From JAVBKV01 sp031553885 (lineage in GTDB: Bacteria; Bacteroidota; Bacteroidia; Bacteroidales; Azobacteroidaceae), in the NCBI GenBank assembly GCA_031553885.1, contig JAVBKV010000060.1:35634-99633 (forward strand): a stretch of 64,000 nt of DNA, given 5' to 3'. Under the pieces are notes generated by a model. The model had not been told where the DNA came from. It was given only the letters and a program-made list of their open reading frames with translations, and did no database searches. Position numbers and translations under genes: made by a program. Below are positions 17,487 to 26,875 of this stretch, piece after piece. Within the stretch, counting starts at the first letter, position 1, and each line of letters begins with the position of its first letter.

Positions 17487-18227
17487 ATGAATACGATTAT
17501 TCAAATAAATCAGTTACGCCGGGTATTCCAGGTCGGAATCGAAGAAGTTCATGCGTTGAAAGGGATTTCTTTTTCCGTCACAGAAGGCGAATTTGTCAGC
17601 ATTATGGGGACCAGCGGAAGCGGAAAGTCGACCCTATTGAATATATTGGGTTGCCTGGATCGACCTACTTCAGGGGAATATTATATCGATGGGGTCGCTA
17701 TTAGTAAGAGGTCGAAGGATGAGTTGTCTACTTTGCGTAACCGGAAGATCGGGTTTGTGTTTCAATCCTATAACCTGTTGGCACGGACTTCAGCCCTGGA
17801 AAATGTGGAATTGCCTTTGCTCTATAACAATACGATTTCGGGTAAAGAAAGGAAAGAAAGAGCTGTATTTGCCCTGGAACAAGTAGGTTTGCAGGACCGG
17901 ATGGATCACATGCCGAACCAGCTTTCCGGAGGACAGCAACAGCGGGTGGCTATTGCCCGGGCCCTGGTTAATGATCCGGTTATCTTATTGGCAGATGAGG
18001 CTACCGGCAACCTGGATACTCGTACCTCGTACGAGATTATGAGTTTGTTTCAGCAATTGAATGAAAAAGGAAAGACGATTGCTTTTGTTACCCATGAGCC
18101 GGATATTGCCGTTTTCACCAGTCGTACAATTCAATTGAGGGACGGACACATTGTAAAAGACGATCCCAATACTCCGAAATCAGCAGCGGATGCATTGGCT
18201 TCTTTACCGGTGGATAATGATTATTAA
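17487..18227 (+). CDS. MacB-type ABC transporter ATP-binding protein
   Basis: 246 residues of the LolD/MacB ATPase family. Walker A is GTSGSGKSTLLNILG, the family motif RNRKIGFVFQSYNLL is present, the signature is LSGGQQQRVAIARAL, Walker B is ILLADEATGNLD, and the switch histidine is in FVTHEPDIA. In E. coli MacB the ATPase and permease are one protein; here they are two genes 12 bp apart. It drives export through the adaptor and TolC partner. The substrate is unknown. Confidence 0.95.
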   Translation: MNTIIQINQLRRVFQVGIEEVHALKGISFSVTEGEFVSIMGTSGSGKSTLLNILGCLDRPTSGEYYIDGVAISKRSKDELSTLRNRKIGFVFQSYNLLARTSALENVELPLLYNNTISGKERKERAVFALEQVGLQDRMDHMPNQLSGGQQQRVAIARALVNDPVILLADEATGNLDTRTSYEIMSLFQQLNEKGKTIAFVTHEPDIAVFTSRTIQLRDGHIVKDDPNTPKSAADALASLPVDNDY

Positions 18228-18239
18228 AAAACAGGAAAT

Positions 18240-19460
18240 ATGAATATTCTCAATCTTCTTAAAATAGCATACAAGGCTTTGCTGAGAAATAAAACCAGGG
18301 CCTTTCTTACCATGTTGGGTATTATCATCGGAATTTCGTCTGTGATTGCTATGGTGAGCCTGGGACAGAGTTCGTCCCAAAGCATCAATAATCAGATTTC
18401 TACCATGGGAACCAACCTGATCATGGTAATGAGACAGAATCAGCGGCAGGGAGGTGTCAATGTCGGCTCTTCGAATGTGCAGACACTGACTGAAAAAGAT
18501 GTAACTTCCATCGAGGGAAAATGCGAATATGTCAGCATGGTTACTCCTGTTGTAAGCAGTGGCGGACAATTAGTGGTCGGATCCAACAACTGGCCGGGAA
18601 CCGTTCAGGGAGGAAATACGCATTTGTTGGCTATTCGAAAATATGAATTGGAATCCGGAACGAATTTTACGGAACAGGATGTCAGAACGGCAGCTAAAGT
18701 GTGCCTTTTAGGAAAAACAGTAGTTGAAAATCTGTTTCCGAATGGAGAGGATCCGGTAGGAAAAATGATCCGGTACAATAAAACCCCTTTTAAAGTGATC
18801 GGTGTCCTGGCCAGTAAAGGACAAAACCAGATGGGACAGGACCAGGACGATGTAGTAATGACTCCTTATACAACCGTTCAAAAACGCATCCTGGCGATTA
18901 ATTACATTCACATGATTATGGCATCCGCATCTTCGGAAGAAGTCGCGTCGTTGGCCCGGGATGAGATCGAAACGGTATTACGGACTGAACATAAACTAAA
19001 AGCTTCCCAGGAAAACGACTTTCAGGTACGAACCCAACAGGAAATGCTGGAAATGATGAACTCTGTGAGTGGATTTTTAACGGTGTTGCTGGCTGCGATT
19101 GCATCTATTTCATTGGTAGTAGGTGGAATAGGTATTATGAACATCATGTATGTGACAGTTACCGAACGAACCAAGGAGATCGGCTTACGGATGTCGATCG
19201 GCGCCCACAACAAGGATATTCTGTTACAATTTCTTTGTGAAAGTACTATTTTAAGCCTGATCGGAGGATTGATAGGAATATTACTTGGACTGACCTTGTC
19301 GTTTGCCACTTCGAAGGGTCTGAACTGGCCTTATGTGGTCAGTGTTCCTGCGGTTGGAATTTCTTTTGTAGTCTGTGCTGCAACCGGTATATTCTTTGGC
19401 TGGTATCCGGCAAAGAAAGCGGCTTCTATGGATCCGATCAATGCCTTGAGGTACGAATAA
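18240..19460 (+). CDS. MacB-type ABC transporter permease (FtsX fold)
   Basis: 406 residues. The N-terminal helix (FLTMLGIIIGISSVIAM) is followed by a large periplasmic MacB_PCD domain (about 45-240) and three C-terminal helices of the FtsX domain starting at SLVVGGIGIMNIMYVTVTERTKEIGLRMSIGA. It ends NALRYE, as do most MacB permeases. Last gene of the four-gene efflux operon; a strong terminator follows within 10 bp. Confidence 0.94.
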   Translation: MNILNLLKIAYKALLRNKTRAFLTMLGIIIGISSVIAMVSLGQSSSQSINNQISTMGTNLIMVMRQNQRQGGVNVGSSNVQTLTEKDVTSIEGKCEYVSMVTPVVSSGGQLVVGSNNWPGTVQGGNTHLLAIRKYELESGTNFTEQDVRTAAKVCLLGKTVVENLFPNGEDPVGKMIRYNKTPFKVIGVLASKGQNQMGQDQDDVVMTPYTTVQKRILAINYIHMIMASASSEEVASLARDEIETVLRTEHKLKASQENDFQVRTQQEMLEMMNSVSGFLTVLLAAIASISLVVGGIGIMNIMYVTVTERTKEIGLRMSIGAHNKDILLQFLCESTILSLIGGLIGILLGLTLSFATSKGLNWPYVVSVPAVGISFVVCAATGIFFGWYPAKKAASMDPINALRYE

Positions 19461-19468
19461 AAACACTT

Positions 19469-19510
19469 AAAAAACAGAGGCTGCTAAAAAACTAGCAGCC
19501 TCTGTTTTTT
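19469..19510. terminator. bidirectional terminator between the efflux operon and pgk
   Basis: A perfect 17-bp stem: AAAAAACAGAGGCTGCT (19469-19485) pairs with its complement at 19494-19510 across an 8-base loop. A/T tracts on both sides give a U-run in either direction, so it serves the plus-strand efflux operon and the minus-strand pgk gene. Confidence 0.92.
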
Positions 19511-19525
19511 AGTATTGCTTGCAGA

Positions 19526-20785
19526 TCAATAACCTCTGATGGCCTTGATTCCCGGAAGTTCTTTGCCTTCAATGAACTCCAGTAAAGCACCTCCTCCGGT
19601 AGATACATACGACATTTCTTCAGCAATGCCGAATTTATTAACGCAGGCTACAGAATCACCACCTCCTACTAAGGAGAATGCTCCGTTTTTCGTAGCTTCT
19701 ACGATAGCTTCGCCTACTGCGCGGGAACCATGGGTGAAATTATCGAATTCGAATACACCTGTAGGACCGTTCCAAAGGATGGTTTTTGATTTTTTGATCA
19801 CTTCGGCGAAAATTTCTTCGGTTTTCGGGCCGATATCCATACCTTCCCATCCGTCGGGAATTTCTCCTACGGGAGCAAAACCGGTGTTTGCATCATTGCT
19901 GAAATTGTCGGCGATTTTTGCATCTACCGCCAAAACCATGTTAACACCATTGGCTTTTGCTTTTTCAAGCAGTTCAAGAGCCAGATCCAATTTGTCGTTT
20001 TCACAAATGGAGATACCGATCTGTCCTCCCTGAGCTTTGGTAAAGGTATAAGTCATACCTCCTGCAATGATCAGGTTGTCAACTTTAGTCAGCAGGTTTT
20101 CAATGATTTCAATTTTGGAAGAAACTTTAGAACCTCCCATGATGGCAGTAAACGGACGGGCCGTATCTTTCATCACTTTCTCAACGGCGTCGATTTCGTT
20201 TTGCATCAGATAACCGAATAATTTATGGTCAGTATCGAAATAATCGGCGATCAATGCAGTGGAAGCGTGCGCACGGTGAGCGGTACCGAAAGCGTCATTA
20301 ACGTATACGGTAGCATAAGAAGCCAGTTTTTTTGTAAATTCTTTCTGACTTTCTTTAATGGCTTTTTTAGCTGCTGCTTTTTCTTCGTCTGATGCATCAT
20401 CTGCCAGGCGTGGCTTGCCTTCTTCTTCTGCATAAAAACGCAGGTTTTCGAGCATCAGGGCTTGTCCCGGTTGAAGGGCTGCCGATTTTTCCGAAGCCTG
20501 GGTTCCCGTGCAATCGTCTGCGAATTGTACTTCCACACCCAATAACTTGGAAACATGAGCGAGGATATGCTTCAGGGAGTATTTGTCAGCCGGGCCTTTG
20601 GGACGTCCCAGGTGTGAACCGATGATGATGCTTCCTCCGTCGTTGAGGATTTTTTTCAATGTGGGAAGAGCCGCACGAATCCGGGTATCGTCCGTAATAT
20701 TGAAATTTTCATCCAGAGGAACATTAAAGTCTACTCTGACAAAGGCTTTCTGGCCTGAGAAATTGAATTTGTCAATGGTTTGCAT
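19526..20785 (-). CDS. pgk: phosphoglycerate kinase
   Basis: 419 residues. Opening motif KAFVRVDFNVPLDENFNITDD fits the PGK signature; further motifs are SHLGRPKG, MLENLRFYAEEEG, AIMGGSKVSSKIEII, WNGPTGVFEFDNF and the nucleotide-binding GGGDSVACVNKFG. It interconverts 1,3-bisphosphoglycerate and 3-phosphoglycerate, making ATP in glycolysis. It lies next to serC, whose pathway starts from 3-phosphoglycerate, but the 153-bp spacer suggests separate transcription. Confidence 0.98.
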   Translation of the reverse strand: MQTIDKFNFSGQKAFVRVDFNVPLDENFNITDDTRIRAALPTLKKILNDGGSIIIGSHLGRPKGPADKYSLKHILAHVSKLLGVEVQFADDCTGTQASEKSAALQPGQALMLENLRFYAEEEGKPRLADDASDEEKAAAKKAIKESQKEFTKKLASYATVYVNDAFGTAHRAHASTALIADYFDTDHKLFGYLMQNEIDAVEKVMKDTARPFTAIMGGSKVSSKIEIIENLLTKVDNLIIAGGMTYTFTKAQGGQIGISICENDKLDLALELLEKAKANGVNMVLAVDAKIADNFSNDANTGFAPVGEIPDGWEGMDIGPKTEEIFAEVIKKSKTILWNGPTGVFEFDNFTHGSRAVGEAIVEATKNGAFSLVGGGDSVACVNKFGIAEEMSYVSTGGGALLEFIEGKELPGIKAIRGY

Positions 20786-20938
20786 AATTGTTATGTTATT
20801 AAATAATACATTTTACGTGATGATCGGATGATAAGGATCTGTAAATAAAAAACAAGGAACAAAAGAGCACAGACGATGGGAGGTGTCTTTGTCTTTTTGC
20901 TCCTTGTATTTTATTTCAAGTTGCAAATATATAAAATA

Positions 20939-22006
20939 TTAATGGTTTTTCTCAAATTCTTTCATTGTATTAACCAATGCAATAACACTTTCTTTGGGAA
21001 GGGCGTTGTATGTGGATGCCCGGAATCCACCGACAGAGCGGTGTCCTTTGAGACCAATCATACCTCTTTCGGATGCAAATTTCTGGAATGCTTCTTCCAA
21101 CTCCTTATACTCATCGTTCATTACGAAACAGATGTTCATCAACGAGCGGTCTTCCGCAGCAGCCGTACCTTTGAATAATTTGTTCCGGTCGATTTCGTCA
21201 TACAAAAGAGCTGCTTTTTCCTGATTCATTTGTTGCATAACACTTAATCCTCCCAATCCTTTCAGCCATTTCAATGTTTGAAGGGCTGCGTAAATAGGCA
21301 CTACGGGAGGGGTGTTGAACATGGATCCCTCCTTGATATGTGTCCGGTAGTCCAGCATGGTCGGAATGGTACGGCTTACTTTACCCAGTAGTTCATCTTT
21401 CACAATAACAAAGGTGACTCCGGCCGGAGCCAGGTTCTTTTGAGCCCCTCCGTAAATCAGGCCGTATTTGGAAACATCGATAGGACGGGAGAAAATATCG
21501 GACGACATATCGGCAACCAATGGAATGGGAGAGTCTATGTCCTTGTGAATTTCCGTACCGTAAATCGTATTGTTGGTGGTAATGTGGAAATAATCCGCAT
21601 CAGTAGGAATCGTATAGCCTTTGGGGATGAACGTGTAGTTGGAGTCCTTGGATGACGCTACTTCCACCACATCTCCAAACAATTTGGCTTCTTTCAGGGC
21701 TTTGTTTGCCCAAACTCCGGTATTCAGGTAAGCAGCTTTTTTCTCCAGCAGGTTAAAGGGAACCATACAAAACTGTAGACTGGCGCCGCCTCCGAGGAAC
21801 AATACGGAATATCCTTCCGGAATGTTTAGTAATTCATTGAATAAAGCAACCGCTTCATCAATAACAGCTTGAAAATCTTTCGAACGGTGGCTGATTTCCA
21901 TGATGGATAATCCGATACCGTTAAAGTCCAGGATAGCTTTTGCCGTCTGGTCGATTGTTTCTTGCGGGAGGATGGAAGGTCCTGCATTAAAATTATGTTT
22001 TTTCAT
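20939..22006 (-). CDS. serC: phosphoserine aminotransferase
   Basis: 355 residues. N-terminus KKHNFNAGPSILPQETI is the SerC signature; GGGASLQFCMVPFNLL and the PLP-lysine region YGGAQKNLAPAGVTFVIV are clear, and the C-terminal VGGFRASTYNALP contributes to phosphate binding. It converts 3-phosphohydroxypyruvate to phosphoserine in serine synthesis. A serA gene often follows in Bacteroidales; here pgk is downstream instead. Confidence 0.97.
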   Translation of the reverse strand: MKKHNFNAGPSILPQETIDQTAKAILDFNGIGLSIMEISHRSKDFQAVIDEAVALFNELLNIPEGYSVLFLGGGASLQFCMVPFNLLEKKAAYLNTGVWANKALKEAKLFGDVVEVASSKDSNYTFIPKGYTIPTDADYFHITTNNTIYGTEIHKDIDSPIPLVADMSSDIFSRPIDVSKYGLIYGGAQKNLAPAGVTFVIVKDELLGKVSRTIPTMLDYRTHIKEGSMFNTPPVVPIYAALQTLKWLKGLGGLSVMQQMNQEKAALLYDEIDRNKLFKGTAAAEDRSLMNICFVMNDEYKELEEAFQKFASERGMIGLKGHRSVGGFRASTYNALPKESVIALVNTMKEFEKNH

Positions 22007-22053
22007 ACCTGAAAATATAGGGGTTTAATTAAACAGATGATAATTTCGAGCTA

Positions 22054-22061
22054 CGAAGTTA
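22054..22061 (-). promoter_or_regulatory. putative -7 element of serC
   Basis: On the minus strand TAACTTCG, one base from the TAnnTTTG consensus, lies about 48 bases before the start codon and inside the short rarA-serC gap. The -33 region is weak. Confidence 0.35.
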
Positions 22062-22081
22062 CAGCTTTTTTTAAATGGAAT

Positions 22082-23353
22082 TTATTTTTTCCACAGATTT
22101 TTCAAATGTTCGTGCAAACGGAGTTCTGCCGGATTGTTTTGAGGTTCCCAAAATCGTTTGCTTTTGATCTCTTCCGGTAAAAAATCCTGTTCAACGAAAT
22201 TATTTTCGTAGCTGTGAGCATATTTGTAATCCTTTCCGTAATTGAGATCCTTCATCAATTGGGTAGGGGCATTCCTTAAGTGGAGGGGAACAGGCAGGTT
22301 GCCGGTTTGCCGGATCGTAGACAATGCTGCGTCGATGGCTAAGTAAGCCGAATTACTTTTAGGACTGGTCGCCAGATAAATAGTAGTATGGGCCAATACA
22401 ATGCGTCCTTCCGGCCAGCCGATTTTAGTCAGTGCATCGAAACAGGCGTTGGCCAGCAACAGGGCGTTGGGGTTGGCCAGTCCGATGTCTTCCGATGCGG
22501 AAATAACCAGCCTGCGGGCGATGAATTTGGGATCTTCTCCTCCTTCCACCATTCGGCCCAACCAGTAAATGGCGGCATCAGGATCGCTTCCCCGGATGGA
22601 TTTGATGAATGCGGAGATAATATCGTAGTGCATTTCTCCTCCCTTATCATAGGCAGCAGGGTTTTCCTGCAGGCGATCGATGACCTTGGTGTCTGTAATG
22701 ACAATTTCTTCGTCTCCTTTGCTGTCGTCCGATTCGATGACCAGCTCCAGGATATTGAGCAATTTACGGGCGTCTCCTCCTGAAAATCGCATCAGCGCGT
22801 TGGTTTCATCGACCCGTATTTTTTTGTTTTTAAATTCAGAATCTTCCCGGAGCGCTTTATGCATCAATCCTAACAGGTCTTTTTCTTCCAGGCTTTTCAG
22901 TACATAAACCTGACAACGGGAGAGTAGGGGACGGATCACTTCAAAGGAGGGGTTCTCCGTCGTAGCTCCGATCAGGGTGATTGTACCTGTTTCGACGGCA
23001 GCCAGCAATGAATCCTGCTGGGACTTGCTGAACCGGTGGATTTCATCGATAAAAAGAATGGGGCGATTGGAATTGAAAAAACGGTTGCTTTTTACTTTGT
23101 CAATGATTTCCCTGACGTCTTTTACCCCGGAGTTGACGGCGCTTAGCGTATAAAAAGGAATGTCCAGTTGTTTGGAAATGATCTGTGCCAGAGTGGTTTT
23201 TCCAACCCCCGGAGGTCCCCATAAAATGAATGAAGGTACATGCCCCGAATCGATCATTTTCCGGAGGATGCTTCCTTTTCCCACCAGGTGTTCCTGTCCG
23301 ACGTAATCGTCCAGGGACTGTGGGCGCATTCTTTCTGCTAACGGGCGGTTCAT
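22082..23353 (-). CDS. rarA: replication-associated recombination protein A (AAA+ ATPase)
   Basis: 423 residues. N-terminus PLAERMRPQSLDDYVGQEHL is typical for RarA/MgsA, with Walker A GPPGVGKTT, Walker B ILFIDEIHRFSKSQQD, sensor-1 GATTENPSFE and the C-terminal tetramerisation region with AIDAALSTIRQTGNLPVPLHLRNAPT. It acts at stalled replication forks with SSB and RecA. It stands apart from serC by 75 bp. Confidence 0.95.
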   Translation of the reverse strand: MNRPLAERMRPQSLDDYVGQEHLVGKGSILRKMIDSGHVPSFILWGPPGVGKTTLAQIISKQLDIPFYTLSAVNSGVKDVREIIDKVKSNRFFNSNRPILFIDEIHRFSKSQQDSLLAAVETGTITLIGATTENPSFEVIRPLLSRCQVYVLKSLEEKDLLGLMHKALREDSEFKNKKIRVDETNALMRFSGGDARKLLNILELVIESDDSKGDEEIVITDTKVIDRLQENPAAYDKGGEMHYDIISAFIKSIRGSDPDAAIYWLGRMVEGGEDPKFIARRLVISASEDIGLANPNALLLANACFDALTKIGWPEGRIVLAHTTIYLATSPKSNSAYLAIDAALSTIRQTGNLPVPLHLRNAPTQLMKDLNYGKDYKYAHSYENNFVEQDFLPEEIKSKRFWEPQNNPAELRLHEHLKNLWKK

Positions 23354-23376
23354 TTTTGTAGCGTTCTAAAACCTGG

Positions 23377-23384
23377 TAAAGTTA
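23377..23384 (-). promoter_or_regulatory. putative -7 element of rarA
   Basis: Minus-strand TAACTTTA differs from TAnnTTTG in the last base only and lies 24 bases before the rarA start. No convincing -33 element was found. Confidence 0.35.
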
Positions 23385-23572
23385 CAGGTTTTGACGGAAC
23401 TGTACAAGAGAATAAGGGGATTTGTAAATGTTTTTGCAAAGCAGAGCTTTGTTTTTAACACAACTGGCTCTAAGCCACTACCTATATAAGATGCTTTCAC
23501 TGGGAGCAAAGGTGTCTCCACTATTTTTAGGATATTTAACAAAAGATGTCGTCTAAATAAATAGTCTTTCGC

Positions 23573-23580
23573 TACTTTTG
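23573..23580 (+). promoter_or_regulatory. putative -7 element of the S41 peptidase gene
   Basis: TACTTTTG matches TAnnTTTG exactly and lies 34 bases before the start codon at 23614. Confidence 0.5.
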
Positions 23581-23613
23581 TTTTTTACAGTATAAATCCT
23601 TAATGAAAATATT

Positions 23614-25884
23614 ATGAAGTACTTAGCCTGTTTCCTTATTGCAACCGTTTTTTCAATCTTCCTTTATGGCAAACCGGATACCGATTCCTCTTATTTGAAA
23701 ATACCGGAACGCGAGGATAGTAAATACATTTCAGCTGAAATGAAATTCGAAACCAATGATAATATATATGATCCTTCCAGGAGCCCTTTTCCCTGGGTCA
23801 GCCGGTGGGTCTGTGAGGGAACTTCCAATAAAGACAATGTTGTCTTTGCAGAAGGGAAAAACTCGCTCCGTCTCAATGATAACTGTAATGCTTATTATTA
23901 CCTCGATGCTTCCAGAATAGAGGGCGATTCACTGTTTTTTTCGGGAAAGTACAAATATGCAAAGGGTGTGAATGGGAAATTATATTTTTATATCCTGCAG
24001 AAAGACCGGTACGAGTCAGTCGAATGGCCTCCTGTTCCCGACAGCCTGATCATAGATCATATCAGGGGAAATTCGGAATGGAAAACATTTTCTATCCGGG
24101 CTAAATTAAAAAAGGGAATACAGGAAATCCGTTTCGGTTTGAAACTGAATGGATTCAACAACGTATGGATCGACGACTGGGATATACAGGTCGATAACTT
24201 GCCGGTATACCGGTTTGTCAAATCGCACTATCCAGCGGAAGAGGACAAGGAATTCGATAACGGATCTAATATCCGTTTAGGGGAACTGACTCCGCAAATA
24301 CACCATAACCTCAATGTGTTGGGTCGTGTATGGGGATTTCTGAAATACTACCATCCGAAAATAACCGACGGAGATGTAAACTGGGATTATGAACTGTTCC
24401 GGGTTTTACCTGAGGCAGCAAATGCTCCGGACAAGGATGCTCTGAATCTTGTTTTCTTAAAATGGATTGAAAAATTCGGAAGTTTTCCGGAAACAAAATA
24501 TGCTGTAACCGATACTTTTGCTTATTCCTGTCTGATCGATAACTCCTGGATAAACGACCGGGAATTATTCTCAGATGAAATGATCGAAGCTTTAAATAAA
24601 GTAGAAAGAGCGGTACGAAGCGAAAAGGTAAACTATTACGCTATCCCGTTTGCAGGAGGAGCCCGGCACCGGAACTTCAGGGCAGAAAAAGTGTATCCCG
24701 ATATTCAATGGAGTGATCAGGGATTCCGTATCCTGACTTTGTTCCGGTTCTGGAATGTCATGCAATATAATTTTCCATATAAATACCTGACTGATAATCC
24801 CTGGGACAAAGTCCTGTATGACCATATCCCGGATTTTTTTTCTCCGGAAACCGAAGCACAATACATGGCTTGTTTAATGAAACTGACTGCGGAATTAGAT
24901 GATTCCCATGGAAGAGTCTTGTTTAACAAATCGTTAGCCGGAAGTCCGGCCGAAAGGATGAAATACAGGCAACAATCTCCGGCGGCATTGACAGAAACTT
25001 CCAACGGGGAATTTTGCGTCGAAAGAACGTCGTCATCCAAGCTCCTTCCCGGAGACGTTATTATATCAGTCGAAGGAACGCCTGTCCGGGATATTTTCAA
25101 CTCGCTGGTTCCCTATGTCACGGCTTCTAATTACAATACCTTATCCCGGAATATCCGACCGCATTTGTTGAGAACAGATCAGGACTCACTAAGAGTGGAA
25201 ATTAAACGGAACGGAGAAATAATACCCCTGACCCTGAGAGCATTCGGGATGAACAGCAATGTGACTTCGGAAATGAAAGGATTGTCGGATTATGCGCGGA
25301 GTAATAAAGATATTATATTCCTGGATCTCGGGACAAAATCTTCCCTGGAAATGATTACTATTATCCAAAATAATAGGTCTGCGAAAGGTATCGTTTTCGA
25401 CCTCCGGAATTATCCGAGAGATTTTATGTCCTTTTTCAAACTTTCGGAGGAACTACTTCCGAAACAGGCCATTAACCTGTGGTTTTCGTCTCAGGATCTT
25501 GCGTATCTCGGGAATTACCGGAAATACAACGAATGTCCCATCGGATTGGAAAATAATCCGGATTATTTCAAAGGTAAAGTGGCTATTTTAGTTAATGAAT
25601 ATACGCAGAGTTTAGGAGAAATGACATCCATCGCCTTACGGAATGCTCCCGTATCTGCTGTCATCGGAACCTCGACTGCCGGTGCGGATGGAAATGCCAC
25701 GTCATTTATGCTCCCCGGGGATATTCGCGTTGCATACACCGTTCTCGGAGCTTATTATCCCAATTGGGGACAATGCCAGCGAACCGGTGTCAGGATAGAC
25801 ATAGAGGTTCGTCCGACAGTAGAAGACATCATCCAGAAAAAAGACGCCTTGATTGAAAAAGCAATAGAATACATCCGGAATTAA
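23614..25884 (+). CDS. secreted S41-family (C-terminal processing type) peptidase
   Basis: 756 residues with a signal peptide (KYLACFLIATVFSIFLYG). Residues 25-205 form a beta-rich N-terminal region that ends with a lectin-like FNNVWIDDWDIQV. A helical region with LGRVWGFLKYYHPKI follows, then a PDZ-like part (about 470-545; PGDVIISVEGTPVRDI) and the S41 core. The catalytic serine is probably S666 in NEYTQSLGEM, and GTSTAGADGNAT follows. S41 proteases of this type degrade or sense unfolded peptides in the envelope; the true substrate is unknown. It has its own promoter and a strong terminator. Confidence 0.85.
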   Translation: MKYLACFLIATVFSIFLYGKPDTDSSYLKIPEREDSKYISAEMKFETNDNIYDPSRSPFPWVSRWVCEGTSNKDNVVFAEGKNSLRLNDNCNAYYYLDASRIEGDSLFFSGKYKYAKGVNGKLYFYILQKDRYESVEWPPVPDSLIIDHIRGNSEWKTFSIRAKLKKGIQEIRFGLKLNGFNNVWIDDWDIQVDNLPVYRFVKSHYPAEEDKEFDNGSNIRLGELTPQIHHNLNVLGRVWGFLKYYHPKITDGDVNWDYELFRVLPEAANAPDKDALNLVFLKWIEKFGSFPETKYAVTDTFAYSCLIDNSWINDRELFSDEMIEALNKVERAVRSEKVNYYAIPFAGGARHRNFRAEKVYPDIQWSDQGFRILTLFRFWNVMQYNFPYKYLTDNPWDKVLYDHIPDFFSPETEAQYMACLMKLTAELDDSHGRVLFNKSLAGSPAERMKYRQQSPAALTETSNGEFCVERTSSSKLLPGDVIISVEGTPVRDIFNSLVPYVTASNYNTLSRNIRPHLLRTDQDSLRVEIKRNGEIIPLTLRAFGMNSNVTSEMKGLSDYARSNKDIIFLDLGTKSSLEMITIIQNNRSAKGIVFDLRNYPRDFMSFFKLSEELLPKQAINLWFSSQDLAYLGNYRKYNECPIGLENNPDYFKGKVAILVNEYTQSLGEMTSIALRNAPVSAVIGTSTAGADGNATSFMLPGDIRVAYTVLGAYYPNWGQCQRTGVRIDIEVRPTVEDIIQKKDALIEKAIEYIRN

Positions 25885-25894
25885 TACTTGGATC

Positions 25895-25955
25895 ATTCTA
25901 AAAATAGAAAAACCTCTTCTCTGGTTTGGAGAAGAGGTTTTTCTATTTTTAGAAT
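25895..25955. terminator. bidirectional terminator at the outer end of the silent SusCD cassette
   Basis: A perfect 27-bp stem (25895-25921 with 25929-25955; core GAAAAACCTCTTCTC) with a 7-base loop and A/T runs on both sides. It ends the S41 gene (plus) and the silent cassette (minus). The core is shared with the terminator at 45972-46030, which lies at the mirror-image position of the active cassette. Confidence 0.93.
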
Positions 25956-25964
25956 CAGAGAAGA

Positions 25965-26843
25965 TTATTCTTCGTCTGTTTCCGGGTTAACCACTTTGAT
26001 AATTACCTGCCAGAATTTGAATTCAGACATGGTAAAGAATACCGTATTATTGTTTGTCTTATTTACATTAATCCGAACCCGGTTAAACGGTTGGGCTGAA
26101 GTAAGCACCGGAGAAGTGTAATCATTTACTGCCGCATCGACAGGTAAATTATCTGCCGGATTAGCAAAATTCTTGATCAGGAACCAATTCGTACCATCCA
26201 TACTTCCCATCAGATCAAAATCAATGGGACGATTGTTATTGTTTTGGGTACGTCTATGAAAATAAAACTGATACGATTCCACCGTTCTTTTCAGATTAGC
26301 TTGCAGCCAGTATGGTGCCGGAAAACTTACCGACCAGGCAGTATGGAAGAATGTGGTTGCATCTCCATCCAACAGGTTGGCAATGGGTCCTTCAGAAGGC
26401 TCCTGAGCATTTGTACTCAAATCAGAGGTTTCCAGTGCAATCTGGTTGTAGGTATAAGTAGTAATGATTTCTGCCGGTTCTGAAACCTTCTTTATAACCT
26501 GAGCTGCTCCGGATGTTTCCGTATCACTTACCGGAGTCAGGGTAAACGTATATTCGTTATACTTGGCCCGGGTTTCGGAAATGATCATACTGTCGGTATA
26601 AGCGCTCGCTAATCGTAGCATATTCTTTTTTGTACGCGGATCGTAGTAATTAACCCTCACATACTTGATGTTACTGTCGGCCGCAGAAAGATCCCAACGC
26701 AGGATAATCTTTCCCGGAAGTGTTTCGGCAGTCAGGTTATTGATCGCTCCGGGTTTTACCTTTGCCCCGTCATCGTCATTACAACCAACCAGTGCAAAAG
26801 CCAGCAAGCCGAAACAAATGATAGATTTTATTTTATTTTTCAT
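25965..26843 (-). CDS. DUF4959/discoidin lipoprotein, silent-cassette copy
   Basis: 292 residues. Signal MKNKIKSIICFGLLAFALVGC has the lipidated cysteine at 21. Residues 30-135 are a fibronectin-III-like DUF4959 module (KPGAINNLTAETLPGKIIL, PRTKKN) and 150-290 a discoidin-like domain (GPIANLLDGDATTFFHTAW, HRRTQNNNNRPIDFDL, RINVNKTNNNTVFF). Such proteins bind glycan on the cell surface beside SusD. It is a paralogue of the gene at 45072 and the gene is intact, but it lies behind a SusC gene with no promoter or N-terminus, so it is probably not expressed in this orientation. Confidence 0.85.
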   Translation of the reverse strand: MKNKIKSIICFGLLAFALVGCNDDDGAKVKPGAINNLTAETLPGKIILRWDLSAADSNIKYVRVNYYDPRTKKNMLRLASAYTDSMIISETRAKYNEYTFTLTPVSDTETSGAAQVIKKVSEPAEIITTYTYNQIALETSDLSTNAQEPSEGPIANLLDGDATTFFHTAWSVSFPAPYWLQANLKRTVESYQFYFHRRTQNNNNRPIDFDLMGSMDGTNWFLIKNFANPADNLPVDAAVNDYTSPVLTSAQPFNRVRINVNKTNNNTVFFTMSEFKFWQVIIKVVNPETDEE

Positions 26844-26875
26844 ATCACATTAGTTGTTTTTAAGCATTGTTAATT

